Both the position numbers and the translations under genes were made by a program. Below, one piece after another: positions 1-6,534 of a stretch of 8,307 bases of DNA. Under the pieces are notes generated by a model, which searched no databases, was not told where the DNA came from, and saw only the letters and a list, made by a program, of their open reading frames with translations. Location of the stretch: NCBI GenBank assembly GCA_022827045.1, contig JAJDTQ010000088.1:1-8307 (forward strand). The letters run 5' to 3'. The stretch's first letter is position 1; every line of letters starts with the position of its first letter. The DNA is from Candidatus Binatia bacterium (GTDB lineage: Bacteria; Desulfobacterota_B; Binatia; UBA9968; JAJDTQ01).

Positions 1-272
1 CCGGTGCTGACGATCCAGTCCACGAAGCCGTTCTCGATGAGGGGAATGAACGCGGTCATTCCGAGGCCCGCCGGAGTGAGCGCCCCCGTGATGCTGAGGC
101 CCACGGTGACGTCGTCCGCGAGGATTTTCTCGGTGAACAACTGGCACGCCTCGCGCAGCCGTCCGCTGTTGTACGAGACGAAGTTGTCATCGATGAGGTC
201 GACGATGGTGGTCGCGCCATCGATAGGCCTGGGGTCGATCTTCCGGCCGGACAGGAGTGAAGGCTTGTTCAT
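1..272 (-). CDS. Deoxyhypusine synthase-like protein, N-terminal part (cut by window edge)
   Basis: Read on the minus strand from an ATG at 272, the frame stays open for 90 codons to the window edge. The protein begins MNKPSLLSGRKIDPRPI. It then shows the run typical of the deoxyhypusine synthase family: an N-terminal DLIDDNFVSYNSGRL segment, LREACQLF, then GLSITGALTPAGLG, and IPLIENGFVDWIVSTG at the cut, where the family normally continues with the NAD-binding A-N-x-x-H-D stretch. Known members use NAD and spermidine; eukaryotic ones modify eIF5A, while bacterial relatives include homospermidine synthases and proteins of unknown role. The catalytic lysine region lies outside the window, so activity cannot be judged. 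No good Shine-Dalgarno sequence precedes the ATG. It lies 55 bases downstream of mlaA on the same strand and may share its transcript. The family call is fairly sure; the substrate is open. Confidence 0.82.
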   Translation of the reverse strand, partial: MNKPSLLSGRKIDPRPIDGATTIVDLIDDNFVSYNSGRLREACQLFTEKILADDVTVGLSITGALTPAGLGMTAFIPLIENGFVDWIVST

Positions 273-327
273 GTTCGTGTGGGTGAGGGGCCGCCGCGGG
301 CGCGCGCAAGGCTCCCCGGAAGACGTC

Positions 328-1098
328 TCAGAGTCCTCCGGACCGTGCCGCCTCCAGCTTCTGCTGCCGGACTTGCAGATAGGCGTTTCGCACCGCGCCA
401 TAGGGATCGATGCTGAGCTTGAGCGCATCGTAGGTCTTCATGTTCAGGGCGCGGTCGTTGACCGTGTCGGCGACCGTAACGGACAGCGGTACATAGTAGG
501 GGGTGAAGTAGCTCAGGGGATTCATGAACGAGTCCGCCACCCTGCCGAGCCCGTCCCTGACAGTGGTCGGCGGCAACAGCGGCAGCACCAGATAGGCCCC
601 GTGGCTGATTCCGTAGAGGCCCAGCGTAATGCCCATGTCCTGGTCGCTGGGTTCCAGCCCCAGCTTGCCGGCCATGTCGAAGATCCCGGCGATGCCGACG
701 GTGCTGTTGATGATGAAACGGGCGACCTCGCGGCTGGCCGCGATGGGCTTCGCCTGGAGAAGGTTGTTGACCGCCTTCCTGGCGACGCTGAGGTTGTTGA
801 CGGCATTGCGTATACCCGTTTGCGCCGGCAGCGGGACCACCGCCGCATAGGTCTTGGCCACGGGCTCCAGCACGAAGTAGTCGAAGGCGCTGTTGAACGC
901 GAAGATGTCGTCGTTGATCCGCTCCAGCGGGTCGTAGTGCTGGTCCCTCGTCGTCGGCTCCCCCACCGAGGTGTCTTGACCGTCGGTCCCCTCACCGGGC
1001 TTCACCTGGGAATGAGCCCATGGGGACAAACTCAGGTGGAGCAGCAGGACAAGCAGCGGAAGACGCAGGAATCGCATGGGTGTCGAGGCGAATAGCAC
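328..1098 (-). CDS. mlaA: MlaA/VacJ-family outer-membrane lipid-asymmetry protein, without lipobox
   Basis: This 256-residue protein matches the MlaA (VacJ) family in length and motifs: DPLERINDDIFAFN near residue 56, then NAVNNLSVARKAVNNLL, RFIINSTVGIAGIFDMA, and the DQDMGITLGLYGISHGAYLVLPLL stretch, followed by a conserved C-terminal half. MlaA sits in the outer membrane and removes mislocalised phospholipids from the outer leaflet, passing them to periplasmic MlaC. The N-terminus has a basic, leucine-rich signal peptide (about residues 9-24) and a plausible signal peptidase I site after AHS (residue 30). I see no cysteine anywhere in the protein, so the usual lipoprotein anchor is absent. 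I chose the GTG at 1098 because AAAGGA lies just upstream; the ATG at 1077 (residue 8) lacks such a site but would keep the signal peptide. The gene is divergent from coaBC and lies upstream of the deoxyhypusine-synthase-like gene. No other mla gene is in the window. Confidence 0.9.
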   Translation of the reverse strand: MLFASTPMRFLRLPLLVLLLHLSLSPWAHSQVKPGEGTDGQDTSVGEPTTRDQHYDPLERINDDIFAFNSAFDYFVLEPVAKTYAAVVPLPAQTGIRNAVNNLSVARKAVNNLLQAKPIAASREVARFIINSTVGIAGIFDMAGKLGLEPSDQDMGITLGLYGISHGAYLVLPLLPPTTVRDGLGRVADSFMNPLSYFTPYYVPLSVTVADTVNDRALNMKTYDALKLSIDPYGAVRNAYLQVRQQKLEAARSGGL

Positions 1099-1121
1099 TA
1101 CGTCCTTTTGAAATCAAGAGT

Positions 1122-1150
1122 TTGAAAACGCTCCGGCGATGGGATACCTT
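1122..1150 (+). promoter_or_regulatory. Weak candidate sigma-70-type promoter for coaBC
   Basis: In the divergent gap between mlaA and coaBC, TTGAAA at 1122-1127 is a fair -35 box. It is followed after 17 bases by TACCTT (1145-1150), a poor -10 match; GATACC at 1143-1148 is an alternative with a 15-base spacer. The gap is AT-rich compared with its surroundings and carries TTTGAAA twice (1107-1113 and 1121-1127). Some promoter is expected because the two flanking genes diverge, but the exact boxes are a guess. Confidence 0.3.
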
Positions 1151-1179
1151 GACGTGGCGACGAGTGTGCAAGGCGTCGG

Positions 1180-1184
1180 GGAGG
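1180..1184 (+). promoter_or_regulatory. Ribosome binding site that fixes the coaBC start
   Basis: GGAGG stands 8 bases before the GTG at 1193. It supports that GTG over the in-frame ATG at 1139, which has no comparable site and would add 18 residues unlike the CoaBC family N-terminus. Confidence 0.75.
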
Positions 1185-1192
1185 GCGGGTCC

Positions 1193-2401
1193 GTGGAAAA
1201 GCCGAACGTTGTCCTGGGAGTGACCGGGGGAATCGCCTGCTACAAGGCCTTGGAGTTGGTGCGCCTCCTGGTGCAGGATTCGTGCAACGTCCGGGTGGTG
1301 ATGACCCGGGAAGCCACCGAATTCGTCGCCCCGCTGAGCTTTCAGACCCTTTCGGGCGCGCCTGTCGGCACCGATCTTTTCAGCCTGACCCAGGAATCGG
1401 AGATCGGCCACATCAACCTCGCGGACAGCGCCGACGCGCTGGTGATCGCGCCCGCCACGGCCAACGTCATCGCCAAGCTGGCCGCGGGCATCGCCGATGA
1501 CCTCCTCACCACCGTGGTGCTGGCCACGCGGGCGCCTTTGCTGGTGGTGCCCTCCATGAACGTGCACATGCTGGCCCATCCCATGGTGCAGGCCAACCTC
1601 GCGAAGCTGAGGAGCGCCGGCTACCATGTCATGGAAGCGGCGGCCGGCTATCTGGCCTGCGGGTACGAGGGCAAGGGACGGCTTCCGGAGCCGCCCGCCA
1701 TCGCCGAGGAGATCCGCGGGCTGCTCAGGCCCAAGGACCTGGGCGGCGAGAAGATCGTTGTCACCGCCGGCCCGAGCCGGGAGCCCCTGGACCCGGTGCG
1801 TTACATATCCAACCGATCATCGGGGAAGATGGGCTACGCCCTTGCGAGGGCCGCCGCCCGGCGCGGCGCCGAGGTCACCCTGGTGAGCGGTCCGACGGCG
1901 CTGGCCGCTCCCGAAGGCGTCACCACGGTGCCGGTGGTCACGGCCGAGGAGATGCGCGCCGCGGTGCTGGCGGAGTTCGACTCGGCCACCGCGGTGCTCA
2001 TGGCGGCCGCGGTGGCCGACTACCGGCCGCGTTCCATTGCCGGCCGGAAGATGAAGCGGGGCGACGGCAACCGCCGCGTCGAGCTCGTCCCCAACCCCGA
2101 CATCGTGGCCGAACTGACCGCCCGGAAACGGCGGCAGGTGGTGGTGGGGTTCGCCGCGGAAACCGAGTCGCTGGTGGACAACGCCCGCCAGAAGCTGCAC
2201 CGCAAGAACCTCGATCTGGTGGTGGCCAACGACGTCACGCAGGAGGGCAGCGGCTTCGACGTCGATACCAACGCCGTCACCCTGCTGGACAGGGACGGCA
2301 CGGTGACGCCGCTGCCGGTGATGAGCAAGGACGCCGTGGCCGACCGCATCTGCGACTGGCTCCTCCGGTACAGGGAGCATTCCCACCGCCGCGGCGCCTG
2401 A
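1193..2401 (+). CDS. coaBC: Bifunctional phosphopantothenoylcysteine decarboxylase / phosphopantothenate-cysteine ligase
   Basis: CoaBC carries out two successive steps of coenzyme A synthesis: CTP-dependent joining of cysteine to 4'-phosphopantothenate (CoaB, C-terminal half), then FMN-dependent decarboxylation to 4'-phosphopantetheine (CoaC, N-terminal half). Counting from the GTG at 1193 the protein has 402 residues, close to the E. coli enzyme. The CoaC half shows the flavin-binding start [18 protein letters not shown], the active-site histidine in GHINLAD (H73), the PSMNVHM motif (N123) and the lid cysteine in ACGYEGKGR (C156). The CoaB half starts near residue 184 with [20 protein letters not shown], then NRSSGKMG (N207), AAAVADYRP, the basic KMKR (residues 286-289), [11 protein letters not shown] and VGFAAET. 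All expected catalytic residues are present. The GTG has a strong ribosome binding site. coaBC leads the rightward gene block and diverges from mlaA. Confidence 0.97.
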   Translation: MEKPNVVLGVTGGIACYKALELVRLLVQDSCNVRVVMTREATEFVAPLSFQTLSGAPVGTDLFSLTQESEIGHINLADSADALVIAPATANVIAKLAAGIADDLLTTVVLATRAPLLVVPSMNVHMLAHPMVQANLAKLRSAGYHVMEAAAGYLACGYEGKGRLPEPPAIAEEIRGLLRPKDLGGEKIVVTAGPSREPLDPVRYISNRSSGKMGYALARAAARRGAEVTLVSGPTALAAPEGVTTVPVVTAEEMRAAVLAEFDSATAVLMAAAVADYRPRSIAGRKMKRGDGNRRVELVPNPDIVAELTARKRRQVVVGFAAETESLVDNARQKLHRKNLDLVVANDVTQEGSGFDVDTNAVTLLDRDGTVTPLPVMSKDAVADRICDWLLRYREHSHRRGA

Positions 2402-2407
2402 CGCGCG

Positions 2408-2436
2408 TTGCCATGCCCCCTGTATTGTCGTAAACA
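2408..2436 (+). promoter_or_regulatory. Weak candidate promoter between coaBC and the uracil-DNA glycosylase gene
   Basis: TTGCCA (2408-2413) and TAAACA (2431-2436) are spaced 17 bases apart in the only sizeable gap between these two genes, in a locally AT-richer stretch. The -10 match is poor and the genes could equally be read from upstream. Listed as a possibility only. Confidence 0.2.
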
Positions 2437-2444
2437 GAAACCAG

Positions 2445-2458
2445 ACGCCTTTTGGCGT
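2445..2458 (+). other. Small perfect hairpin just upstream of the uracil-DNA glycosylase start
   Basis: ACGCC (2445-2449) and GGCGT (2454-2458) pair perfectly around a TTTT loop. The hairpin ends 7 bases before the ATG at 2466, where a Shine-Dalgarno sequence would normally be, and none is visible. No T-run follows, so it does not look like an intrinsic terminator for coaBC. It could affect translation initiation or RNA processing, or be chance. Confidence 0.45.
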
Positions 2459-2465
2459 TACCGGT

Positions 2466-3188
2466 ATGGAAACGCTTGAGTTACGGCAACATCTGGCAGT
2501 TGCGGCAACCTCTCTCCGGAGTTGCCTGGAGCAGTACCGGGCCGCGGGGATTCACGTGCTGCCCGCGTCCGGCATCGCCGAAGCCCCGGACACGGCCGTT
2601 GCCGCCGGCAACGACGAGACCGGGCCGGCCGCGGACCTCGGGCAGCTTCGGGAGGTCCTGGACGACTGCCGCCGTTGCAAGCTGTGGCACGGGCGTACCC
2701 AGATCGTCTACGGGGTGGGCAACCCGGACGCCGACGTGATGTTCGTGGGAGAGGGGCCGGGAAGAGACGAGGACCTCCAGGGAGAGCCTTTCGTGGGACG
2801 CGCCGGCCAGTTGCTGACGGACATCATCACCAAGGGAATGAAGTTGCGGCGCGAGGAGGTCTACATCGCTAACGTGGTCAAATGCCGCCCGCCGCAGAAC
2901 CGCGATCCGGAGCCCGACGAGGTGGCGTCGTGCGAGCCGTTCCTCATCCGCCAGATCGAGCTGGTGAAACCGAGGGTGATCATCGCCTTGGGCAAGTTCG
3001 CGGCGCAGACCCTGGTGCGGTCGGCGGCGCCCATCTCCCGGCTGCGCGGACAGTGGCACGACTACCACGGCATTCGCCTGATGCCGACCTTCCATCCGGC
3101 GTACCTGCTGCGCAACCCGGGCGACAAGAGGCTGGTCTGGGAAGACATCAAGAGCGTCCTTCGGGAGCTCGGGACGGCGGTCACTTAG
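2466..3188 (+). CDS. Family 4 uracil-DNA glycosylase with [4Fe-4S] cluster
   Basis: This 240-residue protein belongs to the family 4 (UDGa, SPO1-polymerase-related) uracil-DNA glycosylases, which remove uracil from DNA to start base excision repair. The four iron-sulphur cysteines are in place: C68 and C71 in CRRCKLW, C140 in [11 protein letters not shown] and C156 in ASCEPFL. The uracil-pocket motif reads [20 protein letters not shown] (residues 94-113), and the C-terminal active-site motif is HPAYLLR (H210). About 60 residues precede the core. They are rich in alanine and poorly conserved in feel, as in many bacterial members with an N-terminal extension. The ATG at 2466 has no clear ribosome binding site. 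The gene lies 64 bases after coaBC and 3 bases before nfeD, so it is probably translated from the same transcript as the latter. Family certain; extension role unknown. Confidence 0.94.
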   Translation: METLELRQHLAVAATSLRSCLEQYRAAGIHVLPASGIAEAPDTAVAAGNDETGPAADLGQLREVLDDCRRCKLWHGRTQIVYGVGNPDADVMFVGEGPGRDEDLQGEPFVGRAGQLLTDIITKGMKLRREEVYIANVVKCRPPQNRDPEPDEVASCEPFLIRQIELVKPRVIIALGKFAAQTLVRSAAPISRLRGQWHDYHGIRLMPTFHPAYLLRNPGDKRLVWEDIKSVLRELGTAVT

Positions 3189-3191
3189 ACG

Positions 3192-4514
3192 ATGATTGGA
3201 CGGCTGAGATCGGGCGTGTGGTGGGCGTTGCTGTTTGCGGGCATCGCTTGGCTTGCCTTGAGCTCCGGGGGCGCCGCCCGTGAGTCCGGCGCCGGCTCCC
3301 ACGTCAACCTCATCGTCATCGACGGCGGCATCAACCCGGCCGTCAACGACTACATCCGCGAGAGCATCCAGCGGGCGCACGCGGGCAACGCCCGCGCCCT
3401 GATCATCCAGCTCGACACGCCGGGCGGGCTGCTGTCCTCCACCCGTTCCATCGTCAAGGAGATGCTGAGCGCGCCGCTGCCCATCATCGTCTACGTGGCG
3501 CCGAGTGGCGCCGGCGCGGGCTCGGCGGGCGTGTTCATCACCATGGCGGCGAACATCGCCGCCATGGCCCCGGGAACCAACATCGGCGCCGCCCATCCGG
3601 TGGCCGGGACTGGTCAGGAAGTCAAGGGGGTCATGGGCGAGAAGATCGAGAACTTCACCGCCTCGTTCAGCGAGACCATCGCCCAGCGGCGCGGCCGCAA
3701 CACCGAGTTCGCAATTCAGGCGGTGCGCCGGAGCATTTCCATCACCGACCAGGAGGCCCTGGACAAGCGCGTCATCGACGTTATCGCGTTGGACGTGAGC
3801 GATCTGCTCAAGCAGGCCAGCGGGCGTGAGGTGGACGTGGCCGGCGTCAAGCGCACCCTCGACTTCAACGGCGTGTCCGTCCTGCGCTTCGAGATGGGAC
3901 TGAAACAGAAGGTCATCAACATCCTCGCGCATCCCAACGTCGCCTACCTGCTGATGATGGCCGGCATCCTGGGGCTCTACATGGAGTTCTCGAACCCCGG
4001 CGCGCTTTTCCCGGGCATCGCCGGAGGAATTGCGCTGTTGCTGGCGCTGGCTTCCTTCCAGGTCCTGCCCATCAACTACGCCGGTCTGTTGCTCATCGGG
4101 CTCGGGCTCTGTCTGCTGGTGGCCGAGGCGTTCCTGCCGAGCTTCGGGCTGCTAGGGATCAGCGGCGTGGTCGCTCTCGGCCTGGGCTCGCTGTTGTTGT
4201 TCGACGTGGAAGGGTCGGACCTGTCGGTGGATCCGTCCATCATCCTGGCGGCGGTGGGGACTCTGAGCGCGTGCGTGCTCGTGGTCACCATCCTGGTGGT
4301 CAAGTCACAGCGACGGAAGGCGACCCTGGGGTTCGAGGGCCTCATCGGCGAGTTCGGCGAGGTGCGGGAGCGCCTGGACCTCAAGGGCAAGGTGTTCGTC
4401 CACGGCGAGGTTTGGAATGCCGAGGGATCGGAGCGGCTCCTGCCGGGCGACAGGATCGAAGTCGTCGGACACGACGGGATGACACTCAAGGTGAAACGGG
4501 CCGCGGAGGCGTGA
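3192..4514 (+). CDS. nfeD: NfeD long-form (NfeD1b-type) membrane-bound ClpP-class serine protease
   Basis: The 440-residue protein has the full NfeD1b layout. An N-terminal signal or membrane segment (about residues 9-25) leads into a ClpP-like periplasmic protease domain, then four to five membrane helices (about 250-372), then a cytoplasmic OB-fold NfeD domain (about 378-440). Protease motifs include [33 protein letters not shown] with the likely nucleophile S111, [10 protein letters not shown], and EKIENF with the likely catalytic lysine K151. The S-to-K spacing of 40 agrees with the Ser-Lys dyad of the archaeal homologue PH1510, a stomatin-cleaving protease. [17 protein letters not shown] is also typical. 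It lies 3 bases after the glycosylase stop, with only a weak GGCGG as ribosome binding site. A slipin gene follows 49 bases downstream, the usual partner, suggesting a membrane quality-control pair. Confidence 0.95.
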   Translation: MIGRLRSGVWWALLFAGIAWLALSSGGAARESGAGSHVNLIVIDGGINPAVNDYIRESIQRAHAGNARALIIQLDTPGGLLSSTRSIVKEMLSAPLPIIVYVAPSGAGAGSAGVFITMAANIAAMAPGTNIGAAHPVAGTGQEVKGVMGEKIENFTASFSETIAQRRGRNTEFAIQAVRRSISITDQEALDKRVIDVIALDVSDLLKQASGREVDVAGVKRTLDFNGVSVLRFEMGLKQKVINILAHPNVAYLLMMAGILGLYMEFSNPGALFPGIAGGIALLLALASFQVLPINYAGLLLIGLGLCLLVAEAFLPSFGLLGISGVVALGLGSLLLFDVEGSDLSVDPSIILAAVGTLSACVLVVTILVVKSQRRKATLGFEGLIGEFGEVRERLDLKGKVFVHGEVWNAEGSERLLPGDRIEVVGHDGMTLKVKRAAEA

Positions 4515-4551
4515 CCGGAGGCTCAGGCCCTTCGGTTCGACCCGTCCGCGC

Positions 4552-4556
4552 AGGAG
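4552..4556 (+). promoter_or_regulatory. Ribosome binding site of the slipin gene
   Basis: AGGAG lies 7 bases before the ATG at 4564, the strongest site in the gap after nfeD, and supports that start codon. Confidence 0.7.
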
Positions 4557-4563
4557 AAATCGC

Positions 4564-5331
4564 ATGCTCGAAATCGGACCCATTGCCATCGTGCTGATCA
4601 TCGTCCTCGGGTTGGCCGTCAGCGGCATCAAGATCCTCAAGGAATATGAACGCGGCGTCATCTTCCGCCTGGGCCGTATGGTAGCCGCCCGCGGCCCGGG
4701 GCTCATCTACGTAATCCCCTTCATCGAAAAGATGGAGCGGATAGAGCTCAGGACCGTCACCATGGACGTCCCGTCCCAGGACGTCATCACCCGAGACAAT
4801 GTGTCGGTGAAGGTGAACGCGGTGCTCTATTTCCGGGTCCTCGATCCCAACCGGGCCGTCCGGGAGGTCGCCAACTACCTCTTCGCCACCTCACAGCTCG
4901 CCCAGGTGACCTTGAGGAGCATCTGCGGACAGGCGGAGCTGGACCAGCTCCTGTCGGAGCGGGAGCGCATCAACGCCGACCTCCAGAGGATCCTCGACGA
5001 GCAGACCGATCCTTGGGGGATCAAGGTCGTGCTGACCGAGATGAAGCACATCGACTTGCCGGAGGAGATGCAACGCGCCATGGCCCGCCAAGCCGAGGCG
5101 GAGCGCGAGCGGCGGGCCAAGATCATCCTCGCCGATGGCGAATTCCAGGCATCGCAGAAGCTCCAGGAGGCCGCCACGGTCATCGCCAAGGAGCCTATGG
5201 CCATGCAGCTCCGCTTCCTGCAGAGTCTGCAGGAAGTGGCCGGCGACAAGAACTCCACGATGGTCTTCCCCGTTCCGGTGGACCTGCTGACGCCGTTCCT
5301 AAAGAAGGCGACCGAAGAGGACGCGACATAG
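4564..5331 (+). CDS. Slipin (stomatin-like SPFH-domain membrane protein)
   Basis: This 255-residue protein is a bacterial slipin of the SPFH (stomatin/prohibitin/flotillin/HflK) superfamily. An N-terminal membrane segment (about residues 6-22) is followed by [13 protein letters not shown] and [20 protein letters not shown]. The SPFH core carries [20 protein letters not shown] and [11 protein letters not shown], then [13 protein letters not shown] and [20 protein letters not shown]. An alanine- and charge-rich stretch (about residues 170-205) likely forms the coiled coil that drives oligomerisation. The family forms large ring or cage assemblies on membranes, and members next to nfeD are thought to be scaffolds or substrates of the NfeD protease, cut in the hydrophobic C-terminal region; here [13 protein letters not shown] is a candidate. 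It is placed directly after nfeD, as usual. The length is normal and nothing appears missing. Confidence 0.95.
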   Translation: MLEIGPIAIVLIIVLGLAVSGIKILKEYERGVIFRLGRMVAARGPGLIYVIPFIEKMERIELRTVTMDVPSQDVITRDNVSVKVNAVLYFRVLDPNRAVREVANYLFATSQLAQVTLRSICGQAELDQLLSERERINADLQRILDEQTDPWGIKVVLTEMKHIDLPEEMQRAMARQAEAERERRAKIILADGEFQASQKLQEAATVIAKEPMAMQLRFLQSLQEVAGDKNSTMVFPVPVDLLTPFLKKATEEDAT

Positions 5332-5360
5332 CGCGACTCGCCTAGGCCCGAATACGCGTC

Positions 5361-6398
5361 ATGCTGCTGGAAGAACTGGCCTACGATCTTCCTGAATCGC
5401 TGATCTCGGCCTATCCGGCGGCAGACCGCGTGTCGGCCCGCCTCATGGTGGTGGAGCGGGCGACCGGCGCCATCACGCATTCCGGTTTCGCCTCGCTGGG
5501 CGAGTTCCTTTCGCCCGGCGACCTGCTGGTGCTCAACGACTCCAGGGTAATCCCCGCCCGTCTCGAAGGTCGAAAGGAGAGCGGCGGAAGGGCGGAGGTG
5601 CTGCTGGTGGAGCCCTTCGACCCGGAACGGGGACTCTGGCTCGCGCTGGTGGATGCCTCCAAGAAGCCGCGGGTAGGCGGGCGCATCCTGTTTCCCGGGG
5701 GGATCGCGGCGACGGTGCTGGGGGATCTCGGATCGGGTCGCTACGGCCTCGGGTTCGAGCCTCCCGGGCGTTTCCGGGAGTTGCTGGACGAGTTGGGGAC
5801 ACCGCCGCTGCCTCACTACATCCAGCGGATTCGCCCCGTGGAAGACAGCGACCGGGACAACTATCAGACCGTGTACGCAGCCATGCCCGGTTCGGTGGCG
5901 GCGCCCACCGCCGGCCTCCACTTCACCCGCGCGCTGCTGGACGAGTTGGCAGCTACCGGCGTGGACAGCGTGTACGTGACCCTGCACGTGGGTCTCGGGA
6001 CCTTCCGTCCCGTCCGCGATGCGGTGGTGGAAAACCACCGCATGGACGGTGAGTGGTATACCCTGACCGCGGCCGCGGCCGAACGGATCCGCAGGGCCAG
6101 GGCGGCCGGCGGGCGCGTTGTGGCCGTGGGCTCCACCACCACGCGCACGCTGGAGAGCATCATCCAGCGGAAGGGCAGGGTGGTGGCCGACTCCGGCATC
6201 ACGCGCCTGTTCATCACCAACGGCTACCGCTTCCGCGGCATCGACGCCCTCATCACCAACTTTCATCTGCCGCGCTCCACGCCGCTGGCCATGGTGGCGG
6301 CGCTCGCTGGCCTCGACCTGATCCGCCGCGCCTACGCCGAGGCCATCGACAAGGGCTACCGGTTCTACAGCTACGGCGACGCCATGCTGATCCTGTAG
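5361..6398 (+). CDS. queA: S-adenosylmethionine:tRNA ribosyltransferase-isomerase
   Basis: QueA moves and isomerises the ribosyl part of S-adenosylmethionine onto preQ1 at tRNA position 34, giving epoxyqueuosine. The 345 residues are close to the usual 345-356, and the conserved blocks run in order: LAYDLPESLISAYPAADRVS, VLNDSRVIPARLEG, the PPLPHYIQR block, the DNYQTVYA block, GSVAAPTAGLHFT, VTLHVGLGTFRPV, the ENHRMDGEWY block, VGSTTTRTLE, ITNFHLPRSTPL and YRFYSYGDAMLIL at the C-terminus. The ATG at 5361 gives the family's normal N-terminus, but no clear Shine-Dalgarno sequence precedes it. The gene lies 29 bases after slipin and 136 bases before tgt, whose product supplies the tRNA substrate. 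No preQ1 riboswitch is visible in the short upstream gap. Confidence 0.97.
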   Translation: MLLEELAYDLPESLISAYPAADRVSARLMVVERATGAITHSGFASLGEFLSPGDLLVLNDSRVIPARLEGRKESGGRAEVLLVEPFDPERGLWLALVDASKKPRVGGRILFPGGIAATVLGDLGSGRYGLGFEPPGRFRELLDELGTPPLPHYIQRIRPVEDSDRDNYQTVYAAMPGSVAAPTAGLHFTRALLDELAATGVDSVYVTLHVGLGTFRPVRDAVVENHRMDGEWYTLTAAAAERIRRARAAGGRVVAVGSTTTRTLESIIQRKGRVVADSGITRLFITNGYRFRGIDALITNFHLPRSTPLAMVAALAGLDLIRRAYAEAIDKGYRFYSYGDAMLIL

Positions 6399-6416
6399 GA
6401 GTCCGTTCGAGAGAGG

Positions 6417-6528
6417 CCCTCTCCCTCCGGGAGAGGGTGGCCGAAGGCCGGGTGAGGGCCGCGCGGCCCTGCTCTCCGTTGGTCGTTGCCGAGGACCCTC
6501 ACCCCGACCCTCTCCCATAGGGAGAGGG
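6417..6528. repeat. 112-base palindromic intergenic repeat element between queA and tgt
   Basis: The element is a composite palindrome. CCCTCTCCC (6417-6425) and GGGAGAGGG (6429-6437) form a perfect 9-base stem with a TCC loop; the same two arms return at 6508-6516 and 6520-6528 with an ATA loop. Inside these, GGGTGAGGG (6450-6458) is matched by its complement CCCTCACCC (6496-6504). The centre holds GGCC-GAA-GGCC (6439-6449) and GGGCC-GCGC-GGCCC (6456-6469). The two halves are therefore inverted copies, with 12 bases between stem and inner arm on the left and 3 on the right. From memory it resembles CCCTCTCCC/CCCTCACCC-type dispersed intergenic repeats of GC-rich bacteria. It has no coding capacity and no T-run typical of a terminator. 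Copies elsewhere in this genome cannot be checked here. Confidence 0.85.
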
Positions 6529-6530
6529 GG
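6521..6530 (+). promoter_or_regulatory. Ribosome binding region of tgt, formed by the last arm of the repeat
   Basis: The purine run GGAGAGGGGG ends 4 bases before the ATG at 6535 and 10 before a second in-frame ATG at 6541. It is the only plausible Shine-Dalgarno region for tgt. Most of it (to 6528) is the 3' arm of the repeat's terminal hairpin, so in RNA it could be paired with CCCTCTCCC at 6508-6516. Either ATG could be used; the two differ by only two residues. Confidence 0.6.
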
Positions 6531-6534
6531 AAGA

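Noticed and set aside
4..1095. Plus-strand open frame of 363 codons at the left end
   Set aside because: It is the complement shadow of mlaA and the deoxyhypusine-synthase-like gene, and its translation resembles no protein family I know.
1106..1128. Direct repeat of TTTGAAA in the mlaA-coaBC gap as an operator
   Set aside because: Seven bases repeated once with a 14-base offset in an AT-rich promoter region is too little to support a regulator site.
1139..1192. Upstream ATG as the start of coaBC
   Set aside because: The 18 extra residues do not resemble the CoaBC N-terminus and the ATG lacks a ribosome binding site, whereas the GTG at 1193 has GGAGG 8 bases ahead.
2481..3932. Long minus-strand open frame of 483 codons across the glycosylase and nfeD genes
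   Set aside because: It lies opposite two clearly recognisable genes, its translation is rich in Arg, His, Gly and Ala with no family motifs, and such antisense frames are expected in GC-rich DNA.
5332..5360. preQ1 riboswitch ahead of the queuosine genes
   Set aside because: The gap before queA is only 29 bases and shows no preQ1 aptamer-like fold; queA and tgt are also not the genes most often under that riboswitch.
6417..6528. Intrinsic terminator after queA, or a CRISPR fragment
   Set aside because: The hairpins lack a following T-run, and the copies are inverted halves of one palindrome rather than regularly spaced direct repeats.
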